A DNA stretch of 64,000 nt from JABAYQ01 sp049890095. GTDB lineage: Bacteria; Bacteroidota; Bacteroidia; Flavobacteriales; UBA7312. The DNA lies in the NCBI GenBank assembly GCA_049890095.1, contig JBMHCD010000008.1:62001-126000 (forward strand), written 5' to 3'. Numbering within the stretch: the first letter of the stretch is position 1; every line of letters starts with the position of its first letter. Below, in pieces: positions 61,554 through 64,000 of this stretch. Below the pieces are notes generated by a model. The model was not told where the DNA came from. It saw nothing but the letters and a program-made list of their open reading frames with translations, and ran no database searches. The position numbers were made by a program, and so were the translations under genes.

Positions 61554-62503
61554 TAGAAAAGCTTTTCCATCGCTATTGATGGTGTTATTTTTCCTTTTTC
61601 AAGTTCTTTTTCAATTTGTTTTAAACTTTCAGAATTTTCAGTATAGAATTTACTAAGTAATTTGTCTTTAACCATTTGATGAAACCAATAAAGATTTTGT
61701 TCTTTTCTTTTGTTTTCAAATAATCCTCTTTTTATCATAAAAGATTTATGGTTTTCAATCGTTTCCCAAGCGTAGTCTATATTTTTGTTTTCTATAGCAG
61801 AGCATAGTTCTACTTTTGGAATCCAACCACTTTGTGTTGGTGGAAAAAGATGAAGAGCCGACTTATATTGCTGTTTCGCTTTTTTTGCTTTTAAAAAATT
61901 ATCTCCATCCGCTTTATTTATCAAAATAGCGTCAGCCATTTCCATAATACCACGCTTTATTCCTTGCAGTTCATCTCCTGCTCCAGACAACATTAGTAAA
62001 AGAAAAAAATCTACCATTGAATGTACCAATGTTTCTGATTGTCCTACTCCAACTGTTTCTATTAAGATAATTTCGTATCCTGCAGCTTCACACAATATGA
62101 TTGTTTCTCTAGTTTTCTTTGCTACACCGCCCAAAGATCCTGCTGTTGGTGATGGTCTGATAAAGGCTAATTCATCGATTGAAAGCTGATTCATTCGCGT
62201 TTTATCGCCTAATATACTACCGCCTGTTTTTTCGCTAGTCGGATCTATTGCTAAAACCGCTACTTTTTTACCTTTACTAGTCAAGTATTTTCCAATTGCT
62301 TCAATAAAGGTACTTTTGCCTACTCCTGGAACCCCGGTAATTCCTACACGAATAGAATTTCCACTATTTTGAATGCAATGAGAAATAATTTCATCTGCTT
62401 GTTTTTGATGTTTTTCTAAATTACTTTCAACTAATGTAATGGCTCTAGAAAGAGTAGTTCGATCTCCATTTAAAATCCCACTTATGAAGTCTTTGGTATT
62501 CAC
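61553..62503 (-). CDS. meaB: MeaB-type GTPase for methylmalonyl-CoA mutase
   Basis: This 316-residue G3E GTPase protects and reloads B12-dependent methylmalonyl-CoA mutase. It has the P-loop GITGVPGVGKSTFIEAIG, LAIDPTSEKTGGSILGDKTR, an ETVGVGQSE switch and NKADGDN. The start is GTG at 62503, overlapping the mutase stop as GTGA. That coupling to the mutase supports the function. Confidence 0.93.
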   Translation of the reverse strand: MNTKDFISGILNGDRTTLSRAITLVESNLEKHQKQADEIISHCIQNSGNSIRVGITGVPGVGKSTFIEAIGKYLTSKGKKVAVLAIDPTSEKTGGSILGDKTRMNQLSIDELAFIRPSPTAGSLGGVAKKTRETIILCEAAGYEIILIETVGVGQSETLVHSMVDFFLLLMLSGAGDELQGIKRGIMEMADAILINKADGDNFLKAKKAKQQYKSALHLFPPTQSGWIPKVELCSAIENKNIDYAWETIENHKSFMIKRGLFENKRKEQNLYWFHQMVKDKLLSKFYTENSESLKQIEKELEKGKITPSIAMEKLF

Positions 62504-64000
62504 TTTAGTTTTTTAATTAGTTGTTTTAGAATATCTATGGCTGCATTTGCAATAGCGGTTCCAGGTCCGAAAATACCACTTACACCAGCATCATATAAAT
62601 AATCGTAGTCTTGTTGAGGAATGACACCTCCTGCTATTACCAAAATATCAGGTCTGCCATATTGCTTTAATTCTTCAATTACTTGAGGAACTAGAGTTTT
62701 ATGTCCTGCTGCTAAAGAGGAAATTCCTAAAATATGTACGTCGTTTTCTATGGCTTGTTTTGCAGCTTCTTTAGGAGTTTGAAATAATGGACCCATATCA
62801 ACATCGAAGCCAATATCCGCAAAAGATGTTGCAACAATTTTTGCTCCTCTATCATGTCCATCTTGCCCCATCTTGGCAATCATTATTCTAGGTCTTCTTC
62901 CTTCAATTTTTGCAAATTCATCGCTCAAAGTAAGAGCTTGTTCAAAATATTTATTATTCTCTATTTCCATTTTATATACTCCAGAAACTGAAGTGTTTTG
63001 TGCTTTATATCGCCCAAAAATTTCTTCACAAGCGAATGAGATTTCTCCCAAGGTAGCATGCTTTTGAGCTGCTATAATAGCAAGTTCCAATAAGTTTTGT
63101 GTTTGATCCGAACAAGCTTCTTTTAAATTTTTAAGAGCAAGCTGAACTTCTTGTTCATTTCTACTTTCTTTCAGTTTTTTTAATCGTTTTAACTGATTTT
63201 TTCGAACAACACTATTGTCGACTTCAAGAATATCAATTTTATTATCATCTTGTTCAACTTTGTAGCTATTCACACCAATGATTGTATCTTTATTACTATC
63301 AATTCGTGCTTGTTTTCGAGCTGCTGCTGATTCAATTTTCATTTTTGGTAATCCTGTTTCTATGGCTTTTGCCATTCCACCAAGCTTTTCTATTTCTTCT
63401 ATATGTTGCCATGCTTTATGTGCTAAATCATTGGTTAACTTTTCCACATAAAAAGAACCTCCCCAAGGATCTACGGTTTGACATACTTGGATGTTTTTTT
63501 GGAGATGTAGCTGAGTGTCTCTAGCAATTTTTGCTGAAAAATCGGTAGGCAGTGCGATTGCCTCATCCAATGCATTAGTATGTAATGACTGTGTTCCTCC
63601 CATGACAGCAGACATGGCTTCTATACAGGTTCTACTGACATTGTTAAATGGATCTTGTTCAGTTAAGCTCCAGCCACTTGTTTGGCAATGTGTTCTTAAT
63701 GCTAGAGACTTTGGGTTTTTTGGTTCGAATTGACGGATAATTTTTGCCCAAAGCATTCTCGCAGCTCTCATTTTGGCAATCTCCATAAAATGATTCATAC
63801 CTATTCCCCAGAAAAAAGAAAGTCTTGGAGCAAAATCGTCTATATTCAAGCCTGCGTTTATGCCTGTTCGAATATATTCTAAACCATCAGCAAGCGTATA
63901 AGCGAGTTCTATGTCGGCAGTTGCACCTGCTTCTTGCATATGATATCCAGAAATACTTATACTATTAAACTTAGGCATGTTTTTGGAGGTAAACTTAAAA
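62500..64000 (-). CDS. scpA: Methylmalonyl-CoA mutase, C-terminal part (5' end outside window)
   Basis: This is the last ~500 residues of the catalytic subunit of methylmalonyl-CoA mutase, which converts methylmalonyl-CoA to succinyl-CoA. The substrate-domain segment MPKFNSISISGYHMQEAGA is followed by the linker. The B12-binding domain has the cobalt-ligand motif DGHDRG, then ISSLAAGH and AGGVIPQQD. The frame is open to the right window edge, so the ATG at 63978 is internal. Full enzymes are about 700 residues. It is coupled to meaB by a 4-base overlap. Confidence 0.93.
   Translation of the reverse strand, partial: FKFTSKNMPKFNSISISGYHMQEAGATADIELAYTLADGLEYIRTGINAGLNIDDFAPRLSFFWGIGMNHFMEIAKMRAARMLWAKIIRQFEPKNPKSLALRTHCQTSGWSLTEQDPFNNVSRTCIEAMSAVMGGTQSLHTNALDEAIALPTDFSAKIARDTQLHLQKNIQVCQTVDPWGGSFYVEKLTNDLAHKAWQHIEEIEKLGGMAKAIETGLPKMKIESAAARKQARIDSNKDTIIGVNSYKVEQDDNKIDILEVDNSVVRKNQLKRLKKLKESRNEQEVQLALKNLKEACSDQTQNLLELAIIAAQKHATLGEISFACEEIFGRYKAQNTSVSGVYKMEIENNKYFEQALTLSDEFAKIEGRRPRIMIAKMGQDGHDRGAKIVATSFADIGFDVDMGPLFQTPKEAAKQAIENDVHILGISSLAAGHKTLVPQVIEELKQYGRPDILVIAGGVIPQQDYDYLYDAGVSGIFGPGTAIANAAIDILKQLIKKLK

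Noticed and set aside
62873..63733. Plus-strand frames antisense to methylmalonyl-CoA mutase
   Set aside because: The minus strand encodes a clear mutase; the plus-strand frames lack any motif or start context.

Overview
The window reads as about 64 kb of chromosome from a low-GC, probably marine member of the Bacteroidota (order Flavobacteriales or close to it). The evidence is internal. At least five secreted proteins end in, or carry, type IX secretion (T9SS) sorting domains. Upstream regions contain the Bacteroidota -7 box TAnnTTTG. The genes include bacillithiol synthesis enzymes, a metal-type KDO8P synthase, LolA next to FtsK, DUF4295 after rpmG, and PorE-like TPR/PD40/OmpA proteins. 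Coding density is very high, and many neighbours overlap by 1-8 bp. The gene at each window edge is cut.

Layout. 1-3.7 kb: end of a CcsBA-type cytochrome c maturation protein, bshB1, and a convergent copper P-type ATPase. 3.7-4.06 kb: tRNA-His and a short non-coding segment. That segment holds what looks like an orphan mini-CRISPR unit: one full 36-bp repeat, one 30-bp spacer and one truncated repeat. 4.06-8.8 kb (minus): two secreted thioredoxin-fold proteins, a POT peptide transporter and a DPP-IV-like peptidase, a peptide-use set. 8.9-15.7 kb: a GlcD-type flavoprotein, a giant T9SS Vps10/BNR protein, a YugP-like metalloprotease and a small outer-membrane barrel. 15.8-26.7 kb (plus): hisS, a lipoprotein, cinA, rpmB, an M1 peptidase, rpmG, DUF4295, ftsY, rimO, bshC and guaA. 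26.7-32.1 kb: a LysM/periplasmic-binding-fold protein, then three adjacent secreted repeat proteins of which only the last has a type B T9SS domain.

32.1-35.8 kb (minus): lolA, ftsK and an enoyl-CoA hydratase. 35.9-44.3 kb (plus): two coupled pentein-fold guanidine hydrolases, argS, ffh, folD, queE and a PorE-like OmpA protein. 44.3-52.1 kb (minus): kdsA, a DUF5723-like protein, a large lipoprotein, rarA, and two T9SS-secreted beta-propellers, one a PQQ-type sugar dehydrogenase. 52.1-55.5 kb: an LPP20 lipoprotein convergent with a LPP20-like plus CsgG-like lipoprotein pair. 55.6-60.7 kb (plus): an SGNH hydrolase with a T9SS tail, a CDGSH-like Fe-S protein, a TPR protein, a second PorE-like OmpA protein and a TlpA-like thioredoxin. 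60.7-64 kb (minus): an EamA transporter, meaB and the 3' part of methylmalonyl-CoA mutase.

Functionally, housekeeping (translation, SRP, chromosome segregation, nucleotides, envelope) is mixed with surface and secretion functions. There are no transposases, integrases or phage genes, and no cas genes near the mini-CRISPR. All identifications come from reading the sequence and recalling family motifs; no database search was run.
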